In this document: positions 41,366-49,030 of the stretch, in pieces | How the letters are laid out: every line of letters starts with the position of its first letter | How positions within the stretch are numbered: position 1 is the first letter of the stretch | Assembly: GCF_001442755.1 (NCBI RefSeq) | Contig: NZ_CP006369.1 | Span: 124,001 to 188,000, forward strand | Source: Aureimonas sp. AU20 | GTDB taxonomy: Bacteria > Pseudomonadota > Alphaproteobacteria > Rhizobiales > Rhizobiaceae | Reading direction: 5' to 3' | DNA: 64,000 nt | Translations under genes and position numbers: made by a program | The notes under the pieces: generated by a model | Told to the model about the DNA's origin: nothing | The model's input: the letters and a program-made list of their open reading frames with translations, nothing else | Database searches by the model: none

Positions 41366-41758
41366 GGAATTGATCAGTCAGCCTGTCAAGCTGCGCGCAG
41401 CGGATGGGTGCGTGCGATTGTCTGATTGCCTCTCGGAGTGTCCGTCCGAGGCTTCATGAATGAGGCGGCGTGGATGAGGGGTTTTCGATCCGCACGCGCA
41501 GCTCGAAGCGCCGACGGTCGTCGTCGCGATATCGAATGGAGCACGACGCAGCGCAGAATGCCGGCGGGGTCTGACCGACGGACTTCGTGTCGGGTCGGAT
41601 GTTCGGCGACCCGTCGTTACGCGGGCGTGAAACCGTGATGACCCCGGAAAGATCGAAAGCTCTGGTCGGCCTAGACGAGAGCTCTATTCGAAATCGTTCA
41701 ACTTCGATCCGGATTTAGATCAGCTGGGCCATCAATAGAAAATCCAGAGAGATACTCG
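41366..41758. other. Intergenic region between two IclR genes
   Basis: The 447-base gap 41312-41758 holds the inverted repeats listed at 41329-41365. In the remaining 393 bases no supported gene, RNA or terminator hairpin is visible. A 70-codon plus-strand frame (41426-41638) has no family likeness and arginine-rich shadow composition. The last 100 bases are AT-richer. Confidence 0.5.
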
Positions 41759-42556
41759 CTAACCGGGAAGAACCTGAGAGATCGAGCGCCCCGCCGCGAT
41801 CAGGGTTGGGATGAAACGATGGATGATCGTTTCCTCGTCATATCGAAACTTGGACGCTCCGAGGCTGACGGCTGCGATCGTCTGTCGATCGCTTGAGACG
41901 ATGGGGCAGGCGATCGAGATGTCGCCGGAGTAAATCTGCTCCTGCACCAGCGAAAATCCGCGTTCGCGCACCAGCCGGATTTGCCGCCAGATCCCCTCGA
42001 CGTCGTAGATCGTCTTCGACGTAAAGGCGCGCAGCTGCGAGCGGGCCAGAAGGTCGTTCACCTCCTCGTCCTTCAGAACGGACAGCAAGGCCAGCCCTCC
42101 CGCCGTGCAATAGGCCGGAAGGCGACTGCCGACATTGACGTCCGTGTCCAGGACGTTGGGAGAGAGGTAGCGCGAGAGATAGATAATGTCGCCCTCGTCC
42201 AGAACGGTGAGCGAGATCGTCTCCTCCGTGGTCCGGTTCAGATGCGACAGGTAGGGGTGGGTGCGCAGCACGAGGGGGCTCGAGCGCGAATATTGGTAGG
42301 CCAGGCTCAGCGCCTTCGGCGTCAGCTCGTAGGCTTTCGTGCGCTCGTCTTTTCTCAAATAGCCGAGCTGGCTGAGCGTGTGAATGAAGCGCTGGGCGGC
42401 CGAGCGGTCGAGCCCCGTTCGCCCGGCGATCTGGGTCAAGGTCTGGCGCGGGTGAGAGGCGTCGAATGTTCCAAGGACGCGGAACGCCTTTTCCACCGCG
42501 CGCACCATCAGCGGATCGCCGCGCTCTTCGGATATCGACTCTTTCATTGCGATCAT
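41759..42556 (-). CDS. IclR-family regulator divergent to acyl-CoA ligase
   Basis: The 265-residue protein has an IclR winged helix (VRAVEKAFRVLGTFDASHPRQTLTQIAGRTGLDRSAAQRFIHTLSQLGYLRKDERTKAYELTPKALSL). The effector domain includes TEETISLTVLDEGDIIYLSRYLS, AYCTAGGLALLSVLKDEEV, LVQEQIYSGDISIACPIVSSDRQTIAAVSLGA and TLIAAGRSIS. It is divergent from an acyl-CoA ligase gene across 84 AT-rich bases, the classic arrangement for control of an aromatic- or acyl-acid catabolic operon. An ATG at 42547 is an alternative start. It does not share an operon with the other IclR gene, from which it is separated by 447 bases. Confidence 0.93.
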   Translation of the reverse strand: MIAMKESISEERGDPLMVRAVEKAFRVLGTFDASHPRQTLTQIAGRTGLDRSAAQRFIHTLSQLGYLRKDERTKAYELTPKALSLAYQYSRSSPLVLRTHPYLSHLNRTTEETISLTVLDEGDIIYLSRYLSPNVLDTDVNVGSRLPAYCTAGGLALLSVLKDEEVNDLLARSQLRAFTSKTIYDVEGIWRQIRLVRERGFSLVQEQIYSGDISIACPIVSSDRQTIAAVSLGASKFRYDEETIIHRFIPTLIAAGRSISQVLPG

Positions 42557-42611
42557 CCCTATGGCTTATCGCTTATAAATAGCATAAAAATGGGCTTCAA
42601 GAAATAACAAT

Positions 42612-42621
42612 TATTGCAATA
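42612..42621. promoter_or_regulatory. Candidate IclR site before acyl-CoA ligase
   Basis: TATTGCAATA is a ten-base perfect palindrome 19 bases upstream of the ligase ATG, in an AT-rich divergent region. It may be part of an IclR operator or of the promoter. Confidence 0.3.
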
Positions 42622-42640
42622 CGATAAAACAGGTGGTCGG

Positions 42641-44164
42641 ATGGATTGGCAAGGGCAAGGCTTTTTGCATCAACTCGCCGAACTGGCGCGGCGGGAGCCC
42701 GACCGAATCTACGCAACCGAGTTTCGCTCCGGCGAACTCGTTGCGCACCGGATGGCCGAGATCGCCGAGCGCTCGGCCCTCTTCGCCCGAGGTCTGGCGG
42801 AGCGGGGTGTCGGGCAGGGCGATCGCGTCGCCTGCCTGCTCGACACGCATAGCGACCACCTTTGTCTGATCCTGGCCATTGCCCGGCTGGGCGCCATCTG
42901 GGTGCCCGTCGGAACCCGCCTCCTGCCGGCGCAGCTCGACTATATGTTTGGTGAGAGCGACGTCGGCCTCGTCGTGGCGGAGGCGAGGCTCACTGATACG
43001 GTTCGCGCGGCCCGCCCCGACATGCCGCTGGTTCTGCGCGAGGAGGAAAAGGGCCTCGCCGCCGCGCTCGCCTCGACGGCGGACCTGCCCCAGCCGGAGG
43101 TGCAGCCTTCCGACATCCTGATGATCAGCTTCACGTCGGGAACGACGGGGAGGCCCAAGTCCGTGCCGGTCACCCACGCCATGATGCGCTTTGCCGCCGA
43201 GGCTGCCGCGCGCGCGGCCAGGGCGGACCCTGGCGAGGTGCTCTATGTCTGGGAGCCGTTCCACCATATCGGCGGCGCGCAACTCATCATCCTGCCGCTG
43301 ATCCGGGACGTGACGCTGGCGTTGACCTCGCGGTTTTCCGCGTCCCGCTTCTGGGACGAGGTTCGTGCTTGCGGCGCCACGCGCATCCATCATCTCGGCG
43401 GGATTCTCCAGATGCTTCTCAAGCAGCCCCCCAGCCCGCGTGATCGCGACCACCGCGTGGCCGTCGCCTGGGGCGGGGGATGCACGCCGCATGTCTGGGA
43501 AGCGTTCTCGGACCGCTTCGGCACGCGCATGGTGGAGTGCTACGGCATGACCGAAGCGTCCAGCCTGACGACGATCAACGACGAGAACCGCCCCGGCTTT
43601 GTCGGCCGGGCTCTGCCCTGGTTTGACGTCGCCATTCTGGCGCCCGATGGGACGCCCTGCGCGCCGGGCGTGCGGGGGGAAATCGTGGTGACGCCGGTGG
43701 GCAAGGGCGCGGCCGCGCTGTTTACCGGCTATCTCAACTCGGAGGAGGCGACGCGCGACGCGCTGCGCGGCGGCCGTCTCCATACCGGCGACCTCGGCGA
43801 GATGGACGAGGCGGGGTGGCTGAAATTCCACGGTCGCCTGAAGGAGACGATCCGCGTGCGGGGCGAGAACGTGTCGGCCTGGGAGGTCGAGCATGTCGTC
43901 GCCCAGCACGAAGCGGTCGCGGCCTGCGCGGTCATCCCGGTCGAGGCCGAGATCGGGGAAGCGGACATCAAGCTCTTCGTCGAACTCGCGCCCGGCCTGC
44001 CGCTCACGCCGCCCGAACTCTTCGAGTGGGTTCGCGGCCGCCTGGCGCCCCATCAGCTTCCCCGACACATCGCCTTCGTCTCCGCCTTCGAGCGCACGCC
44101 CAGCCAGCGGATCATGAAGCATCGGCTCGATGCGACCCCTGCGGGTGACTGGACCCGCTCCTGA
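42641..44164 (+). CDS. AMP-dependent acyl-CoA synthetase (CaiC-like)
   Basis: The 507-residue protein is an ANL adenylating enzyme. The P-loop motif ISFTSGTTGRPKSVPVTH is near residues 165-182, YGMTEAS and the hinge/ATP motif TGDLGEMDEAGWLKFHGRLKETIRVRGENVSAWEVEHVVA follow. It activates a carboxylic acid with ATP and CoA. The motif resembles carnitine/crotonobetaine-CoA ligase CaiC and related aliphatic acid ligases. The usual final Gly-Lys of motif A10 is replaced: RTPSQRIMKHRL has Gln-Arg. The start ATG at 42641 has AGGTGG upstream; a TTG at 42614 is rejected. Its stop codon TGA overlaps the left end of a MITE-like element. Confidence 0.93.
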   Translation: MDWQGQGFLHQLAELARREPDRIYATEFRSGELVAHRMAEIAERSALFARGLAERGVGQGDRVACLLDTHSDHLCLILAIARLGAIWVPVGTRLLPAQLDYMFGESDVGLVVAEARLTDTVRAARPDMPLVLREEEKGLAAALASTADLPQPEVQPSDILMISFTSGTTGRPKSVPVTHAMMRFAAEAAARAARADPGEVLYVWEPFHHIGGAQLIILPLIRDVTLALTSRFSASRFWDEVRACGATRIHHLGGILQMLLKQPPSPRDRDHRVAVAWGGGCTPHVWEAFSDRFGTRMVECYGMTEASSLTTINDENRPGFVGRALPWFDVAILAPDGTPCAPGVRGEIVVTPVGKGAAALFTGYLNSEEATRDALRGGRLHTGDLGEMDEAGWLKFHGRLKETIRVRGENVSAWEVEHVVAQHEAVAACAVIPVEAEIGEADIKLFVELAPGLPLTPPELFEWVRGRLAPHQLPRHIAFVSAFERTPSQRIMKHRLDATPAGDWTRS

Positions 44165-44324
44165 GGCTGTTTGGAAACTCGGCGGCGGAGGGCCGGCGAG
44201 GGATTTTTTGGCGTCGCGAGGCGCCAAACGCAGTCGATGCGAGGGCGCATCGGCGAGGATTGGCAACGAAGCGATGGCGGAAAAGCACCGACGGACCGAC
44301 CCGCCCGAGCTTCCAAACAGGCTC
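44163..44324. mobile_element. MITE-like element with inverted termini
   Basis: GAGGCTGTTTGGAAACTC (44163-44180) and GAGCTTCCAAACAGGCTC (44307-44324) are inverted copies with two mismatches in 18. Similarity continues inward for about fifteen more bases. The 162-base body has no coding capacity. The termini resemble those of IS5-group insertion sequences, so this may be a non-autonomous derivative. No clear target duplication is visible. It lies between the ligase gene and the hydratase gene, its GA forming part of the ligase stop codon. Confidence 0.6.
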
Positions 44325-44340
44325 TAAGAAGGATAGCCCC

Positions 44341-45108
44341 ATGAGCGAACAGACCAATGCGATCCTGGAGCGGATGGACGAAACCGTCCGCGTGATCACT
44401 CTCAACAAGCCGTCGCGGCTGAATGCCTGGGACAAGCCGATGCGCGACGATCTCGTGACGGCGATCCTCAAGGCGTCCAAGGCGCCGGAGGTCGAAGCCA
44501 TCGTGTTGACGGGCGCCGGAGACAGAGCCTTCTGCGCGGGACAGGACCTCAACGAGGGCAAGAGCTTCGACGCCGACCGCGCCGAACTCTGGATCGAGGA
44601 GTGGAGAACGCTCTACAACTCGATCCGCCGCTGCGAGAAACCGTTCGTGGTCGCGTTGAACGGTATTGCGGCGGGCTCGGCCTTCCAGGTCGCGCTTCTC
44701 GCCGACTTCCGGATCGGGCACGCGCGCTCGCGCATGGGCCAGCCCGAGATCAACAGTGGAATCGCCAGCGCGACCGGCTTCTGGATTCTGCGCGAGATGC
44801 TGGGTCTGGCTCGGGCGATCGATCTGGTGCAGACCGGGCGGATCCTCGAAGCGGAGGAGTGCCATCGTCTGGGCCTGATCAACGAGATCGTGGAGCCCGA
44901 CGCGGTGATGGCGCGCGCCCTCGAACTGGCGCGGTTCCTGGCGGCCAAGCCCAAGCGCGCCTACGCCTTCAACAAGCAGCGCATCGCAGCGGCGACGCAG
45001 GCGAGCTTCGACGAGACCTTCGAGCTGGCCCGGCAGATTCATCGCCGCGCCTTCGAAGCGGGCGAGACGCAGGCCGAAATGGCGAAGTTCTTCGATCGCA
45101 AGAACTGA
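44341..45108 (+). CDS. Enoyl-CoA hydratase/isomerase family protein
   Basis: The 255-residue protein has the crotonase fold. RVITLNKPSRLNAWDKPMRDDL opens it. DRAFCAGQDLNE carries the oxyanion-hole Ala-Gly, PFVVALNGIAAGSAFQVALLADFRIG supplies the second oxyanion Gly, and RMGQPEINSGIASATG and EAEECHRLGLINEIVE are typical. The usual catalytic Glu pair appears reduced (PEINSGI retains one), so hydratase, isomerase or hydrolase activity cannot be told apart. The ATG at 44341 has AAGGATAG upstream. It follows the acyl-CoA ligase after the MITE-like element, and the ligase would supply its CoA ester substrate. Confidence 0.92.
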   Translation: MSEQTNAILERMDETVRVITLNKPSRLNAWDKPMRDDLVTAILKASKAPEVEAIVLTGAGDRAFCAGQDLNEGKSFDADRAELWIEEWRTLYNSIRRCEKPFVVALNGIAAGSAFQVALLADFRIGHARSRMGQPEINSGIASATGFWILREMLGLARAIDLVQTGRILEAEECHRLGLINEIVEPDAVMARALELARFLAAKPKRAYAFNKQRIAAATQASFDETFELARQIHRRAFEAGETQAEMAKFFDRKN

Positions 45109-45139
45109 GCGCCCACAAGAACCGAGGGCTCAACAGCAA

Positions 45140-45167
45140 AAAGGCGCCGGGGAGACCCGGCGCCTTT
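45140..45167. terminator. Bidirectional intrinsic terminator
   Basis: AAAGGCGCCGGG pairs with CCCGGCGCCTTT around a GAGA loop, a nine-base GC stem extended by three A-T pairs. It lies between the convergent hydratase and binding-protein genes and has A/T tails on both strands. Confidence 0.8.
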
Positions 45168-45182
45168 CGATCAGGCTCTCAA

Positions 45183-46019
45183 TCAGAACTCGATGCCTTT
45201 CGGAATCGAATCCGTGTCCATCCCGGCGGCCTTGAAACCGTCGATCAGGAGCGGCGCGATGGACTGGTCGGCGCGCTTGCGCTCTCCCCAGGCCTGGAGG
45301 AAATCGCGCAGCCGCCCGTCACCGTCCTTGCGAAGGCCGGCAGCGGCGGGGATGCCGCGCTCGGGCGTCGGCACCGTGTAGCCGGAAAACACCTGCGGCG
45401 TGGTCGAGAAGGTCTGGAGGCAGATCGGGAGTTCCTGCACGACATAGTCCGCCCGGCCGGACTGGATCGCCATGATCGCCTCGTTCATCTCCTTGAGCGT
45501 CATGACCTTGGCGTTCGGCATCTCGTCCTTGATGAACTGGGTCTGCGCGGTGCCGGTGACCATGGCGAAGGTGGCGTCCGGCTTGTTGTAATCCTGCCAG
45601 GTCGCGCGCGTTTCGGCCTTCTTGCCGGCGATCACGCAGTCGGTCATGCGGTAGAGCGGTCCGGCCATGTCGAGCGCTTTCTTGCGCTCTTCCGTCGCCG
45701 TCATGCCGGGGAAGATGTCGATGCGCCCTGCCTGAAGGTCGAGGACCACGGTCTGCCAGGTCGTCTCGTGCCATTTGACCGTCAGAGGCTTGCCCATCTT
45801 TTCCGACAGATCCTTGACCATCTGGCGGCAGACATTGGGTCCGTAACCCTCATAGACCAGATCGCTGCCGGTGTAGAAGGAGGTGGGCTTGTAGGCGTGG
45901 ACTCCGCCGCAGACGACCTCGCCGGTGCGCTCGATCTTGTCCCAGAGCGCTTCGGCCGACGCGGGCGTGGCCGCGAGGATGCCCAGGGCGGCGAGCCCGA
46001 TTCCCCAGTGAATGGTCAT
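45183..46019 (-). CDS. Amino-acid-type ABC periplasmic binding protein
   Basis: The 278-residue protein has a Sec signal (MTIHWGIGLAALGILAATPASA) and a class-II amino-acid-binding fold. GEVVCGGVHAYKPTSFYTGSDLVYEGYGPNVCRQMVKDLSEKM, the WQTVVLDLQAGRIDIFPGMTATEERKKALDMAGPLY block and TGTAQTQFIKDEMPNAKVMTL are typical of polar amino-acid importers. The Arg that grips an alpha-carboxylate is plausible in TEERKKAL. The ATG at 46019 is best placed behind GGGAG; an ATG at 46025 overlaps that site. It is transcribed divergently from the permease/ATPase genes, sharing a 301-base promoter region with them. Confidence 0.92.
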   Translation of the reverse strand: MTIHWGIGLAALGILAATPASAEALWDKIERTGEVVCGGVHAYKPTSFYTGSDLVYEGYGPNVCRQMVKDLSEKMGKPLTVKWHETTWQTVVLDLQAGRIDIFPGMTATEERKKALDMAGPLYRMTDCVIAGKKAETRATWQDYNKPDATFAMVTGTAQTQFIKDEMPNAKVMTLKEMNEAIMAIQSGRADYVVQELPICLQTFSTTPQVFSGYTVPTPERGIPAAAGLRKDGDGRLRDFLQAWGERKRADQSIAPLLIDGFKAAGMDTDSIPKGIEF

Positions 46020-46320
46020 GCTCATTCTCCCGTATCTGATGTGCGATTGTGCAGGTGCGAAGGGCGCTGCAATCGCAGGCATGGTCTCACACCCAGGATC
46101 GTCCAACAATTGAAAATCGCAAAGACGGGTACGAGATTTGTGGCTTCAAGATGAAAAGTTATCGTATAGAAATAAGATTGACGGTTTAGAATGGTTTTTT
46201 GCATATTCGCGATCGGACGGGTAGATTTCCCGCAACGTCTCCGCCTAAGCTTGGCTTATCAAAACTCTCTCGCCAGCGGGTCGGATCGACGAAAGCCGGC
46301 TGTTGCGCAACGGAGGCTTC
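46020..46320. other. AT-rich divergent promoter region of the amino-acid-type importer
   Basis: This 301-base gap separates the binding-protein gene from the permease gene. It contains a plus-strand promoter candidate (46178-46207) and, on the minus strand, CTATACGATAA near 46160-46170, a motif that recurs in two other divergent regions. No ORF with family likeness is present. Confidence 0.5.
46178..46207 (+). promoter_or_regulatory. Candidate sigma-70 promoter for permease-ATPase genes
   Basis: TTGACG (46178-46183) and CATATT (46202-46207) are separated by 18 bases. The pair points toward the permease gene at 46321 and is set in an AT-rich stretch. Confidence 0.4.
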
Positions 46321-46968
46321 ATGTACGAGTTCGACTGGTCGGTGGTCTTCGACCCGCAGCTCTGGCTGCAAGCCATGTTCGTCACGACGGCCTATGCCGT
46401 GGTGACGACGCTGGTGGGGCTTGCGCTGGGCGTCGTGCTGGGTCTCGTCCTGGTCTCGAGGATACCCGTCCTGGGCCTGATCGTGCGGCTCTATATCCAC
46501 GTCTTCCGCTGCACGCCGCTCCTCGTGCAGATCGTGTGGTTCTTCTACGCGCTTCCGATGATGACCGGCTTCACCATGCCGGACTGGTTCGCCGCCGGGC
46601 TCGGCCTCACGCTCTACATGGCCGCCTTCGCGGCGGAGATCTTCCGGGGCGGCGTGATCTCCATCGAGAAGGGCCAGTGGGAAGCCTCCACCGTTCTGGG
46701 CTTCTCCTACGCTACAAAGATGCGGCACATCATCCTGCCGCAGGCGACGCGCCGGATGATCCCGCCGATCGTGAATCAGGCGATCCTGCAGCTTAAGAAC
46801 ACCTCGCTGCTTTCGGTCGTGGCCATGCCCGACATCATGTACGCGGCGGGTGCGCTGACGATGTCGACGTTCCGACCGCTGGAGGTCTACACGTTCGCGG
46901 CGCTTCTCTACCTCGTAATTCTGACGCCGGTGACGCTCCTGGCGAACCGTTTCGAACTCAAGCACTGA
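46321..46968 (+). CDS. Amino-acid-type ABC permease
   Basis: The 215-residue protein has about five hydrophobic segments. The polar amino-acid permease pattern is clear: WLQAMFVTTAYAVVTTLVGLALGVVLGLVLV, then YIHVFRCTPLLVQIVWFFYALP, and the EAA loop GQWEASTVLGFSYATKMRHIILPQATRRMIPPIVNQAI. KNTSLLSVVAMPDI follows, as in HisM/GlnP. It would work as a homodimer, because only one permease gene is present. The ATG at 46321 has GGAGG five bases upstream; a TTG at 46303 is rejected. The ATPase gene follows after seven bases. Confidence 0.93.
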   Translation: MYEFDWSVVFDPQLWLQAMFVTTAYAVVTTLVGLALGVVLGLVLVSRIPVLGLIVRLYIHVFRCTPLLVQIVWFFYALPMMTGFTMPDWFAAGLGLTLYMAAFAAEIFRGGVISIEKGQWEASTVLGFSYATKMRHIILPQATRRMIPPIVNQAILQLKNTSLLSVVAMPDIMYAAGALTMSTFRPLEVYTFAALLYLVILTPVTLLANRFELKH

Positions 46969-46975
46969 GGCGAGC

Positions 46976-47719
46976 GTGATCTCCACCCATCAGCTCCGAA
47001 AGTCCTTTGGCGAGCGCGAGGTTCTCAAGGGCATCGACATCGACGTGCAGCAGGGGCAGGTCGCCGTTCTGATTGGCCCTTCGGGCTGCGGAAAGTCGAC
47101 CCTCCTGCGTTGCCTGAACCTTCTGGAACGGCCGACGGCGGGCGAGATCGAGGTGGCGGGCAACCGCCTGTCCTTCACGCCCGCGACGCGCATTCCCGAG
47201 CGCCGCCAAGCCGAGTTTCGCGCCAAGACCGGCATGGTCTTCCAAAGCTTCAACCTCTTCCCGCACATGACCGTGCTGCAGAACGTCGCCTCCGGCCCCT
47301 ATCTCAACGGGTTGAAGTCGAAAGCCGAGGCGCATGAGCTCGCGACCCGGCTTCTCGTCCGCGTCGGGCTCGCCGATAAGGCGGATCTCTATCCCGCCCA
47401 GATCTCCGGCGGTCAGGCGCAGCGGGTGGCGATCGCGCGCGCGCTCGCCCTCGATCCCCAGGTGATGCTGTTCGACGAGCCGACCTCCGCGCTCGACCCC
47501 GAACTCGTCGGCGAGGTTCTGGAGGTGATGCAGGGTCTCGCCCAGGACGGCACCACGATGATCGTGGTGACGCACGAGATGGGCTTTGCCCGCAACGTCG
47601 CCTCGAAGGTGATCTTCATGGAGGCGGGCATCGTTGTCGAAACGGGGGCGCCGAACGAGGTCCTGCGCGAGCCACGGACCGAGCGGCTTCGCAGCTTCCT
47701 GTCGCGGGTCGAGCACTGA
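46976..47719 (+). CDS. Amino-acid-type ABC ATPase (GlnQ-like)
   Basis: The 247-residue protein has Walker A GPSGCGKST, Q-loop FQSFNLFPHMTVLQN, signature ISGGQAQRVAIARAL, Walker B VMLFDEPTSALDPELVGEVL and the switch VVTHEMGFARNVA. These are signatures of the GlnQ/HisP group. The start codon is GTG, seven bases after the permease stop. With the permease and the divergent binding protein it makes a complete polar-solute importer. Two 2-hydroxyacid-oxidising enzymes follow on the same strand, which suggests an organic or hydroxy acid substrate rather than a standard amino acid. Confidence 0.94.
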   Translation: MISTHQLRKSFGEREVLKGIDIDVQQGQVAVLIGPSGCGKSTLLRCLNLLERPTAGEIEVAGNRLSFTPATRIPERRQAEFRAKTGMVFQSFNLFPHMTVLQNVASGPYLNGLKSKAEAHELATRLLVRVGLADKADLYPAQISGGQAQRVAIARALALDPQVMLFDEPTSALDPELVGEVLEVMQGLAQDGTTMIVVTHEMGFARNVASKVIFMEAGIVVETGAPNEVLREPRTERLRSFLSRVEH

Positions 47720-47781
47720 TGCGACGTTCCGTCGGCGGCTTCCAGGATGGGCTCTCTCCTTCGGAGGCTGGGGTCTGACCC

Positions 47782-48942
47782 ATGCCGTCCCCTCCGACGT
47801 TCCGCGATTTCGACGAGGCGCGCAGGGCGGCACGCGCCTTTCTGCCGCGCGCGCTCTTCGATTACATCGACCGGGGCACCGAGGGCGAACGGGCGTTGGC
47901 CGCCCTGCGCGAGGGGTTCGATGCAAGGCGCGTCGTGCCGCGAATTCTGCGCCCGGTGTCCGCGCCGGACCTTTCCACCCGCTCCTTTCAGGCTGCAAGA
48001 CCTTCGCCCTTCGTGATCGCGCCGACGGCTCTGGCCGGGCTGGTGCGGTTCGACGGGGAGGTGCTGGCGGCGCGCGCCGCCTGCGCCGCGCGCGTGCCCA
48101 TCACCATCTCGACGCAGTCCTCCACGGCGATCGAGGCCATCGCTGAGGGCGCGCCAGGGGCCGAGCTCTGGTTCCAGCTCTATGTCTGGCGGGATCGAGC
48201 GGAGACTTGGAGCCTGTTGGAGCGCGTCGCGCGCTGCGGCGTGGACACGCTGCTTCTGACGGTGGACACCCCGGCCTCGCCCAAGAAGGTCCACAACTCG
48301 CGCAACGGGTTCGGCATTCCGCTGAAACCCTCCCTTCGGCTGGGCGCCGACCTTGCCCGCCACCCCCGCTGGACGGCGGGTGTGATGGGCCGCTATCTCT
48401 TACGTCGCGGCGGGCTGCCCACCTACGCGCATTACCCGCCTGGGGCCGCGCGGTCCGTCGCGTCGGCGATCGGCGACGGGCGCTTCGCCCTGGACATGGT
48501 GCTCGACGAACCCTTCGTGCGCGAGCTGCGGCGGCGCTGGAAGGGGCGTCTGATCCTGAAGGGCGTTCTCGCCGCGTCGGACGCGGCGCAGGCTTTCGCG
48601 CTCGGTTGCGACGGCGTGGTGGTCTCGTCTCATGGGGGGCGCAATCATGACAGTGCCGTGCGCCCGCTGGAGATGTTGCCCCGCATCCGCGAAGCCGTCG
48701 GGCCGTCCGTGACCCTGCTTGCCGACAGCGGCGTGCGGCGCGGGTCCGACGCGGCCAAGCTCTTGGCGGCGGGGGCCGATCTCGTCCTGCTCGGCCGGGC
48801 ACCGCTCTATGGGCTGGCAGCCGGTGGGCAGGCGGGCGTTGCCGCGATGCTGAACCAGTTGACCGAGGAGCTGCGCGGTTTCCTTGCGTTCAGCGGGGCG
48901 CCGAACCTTGCAGAACTTCGATCCTGCGAATGGATCGGCTGA
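47782..48942 (+). CDS. FMN-dependent alpha-hydroxy-acid oxidase family protein
   Basis: The 386-residue protein belongs to the LldD/glycolate-oxidase family. FDYIDRGTEGERAL opens it, and VSAPDLSTRSFQ, PFVIAPTALAGLVRFDGE and ISTQSSTAIE line the FMN site. WFQLYVWRDR and LLTVDTP follow. LILKGVLAASDAAQAFALGCDGVVVSSHGGRNHD carries the catalytic His of the SNHGGRQ-type motif, slightly varied here to SSHGGRN. LADSGVRRGSDAAKLLAAGADLVLLGRAPLYGLA binds phosphate. It oxidises an L-2-hydroxyacid to a 2-oxoacid. It lies between the importer ATPase gene and an FAD-linked dehydrogenase gene in one direction. Confidence 0.92.
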   Translation: MPSPPTFRDFDEARRAARAFLPRALFDYIDRGTEGERALAALREGFDARRVVPRILRPVSAPDLSTRSFQAARPSPFVIAPTALAGLVRFDGEVLAARAACAARVPITISTQSSTAIEAIAEGAPGAELWFQLYVWRDRAETWSLLERVARCGVDTLLLTVDTPASPKKVHNSRNGFGIPLKPSLRLGADLARHPRWTAGVMGRYLLRRGGLPTYAHYPPGAARSVASAIGDGRFALDMVLDEPFVRELRRRWKGRLILKGVLAASDAAQAFALGCDGVVVSSHGGRNHDSAVRPLEMLPRIREAVGPSVTLLADSGVRRGSDAAKLLAAGADLVLLGRAPLYGLAAGGQAGVAAMLNQLTEELRGFLAFSGAPNLAELRSCEWIG

Positions 48943-49030
48943 GGCGGCCGTCGCAGCGCCGCCGGCCCTCAGCGCGCCGGCGAGCCCCCAGATGGCAAGT
49001 CCGATAGATCAAGAAGAACAGGATGGTCGC

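Noticed and set aside
41426..41638. 70-codon plus-strand frame between the IclR genes
   Set aside because: Arg/Ser-rich, no ribosome-binding site, no family likeness.
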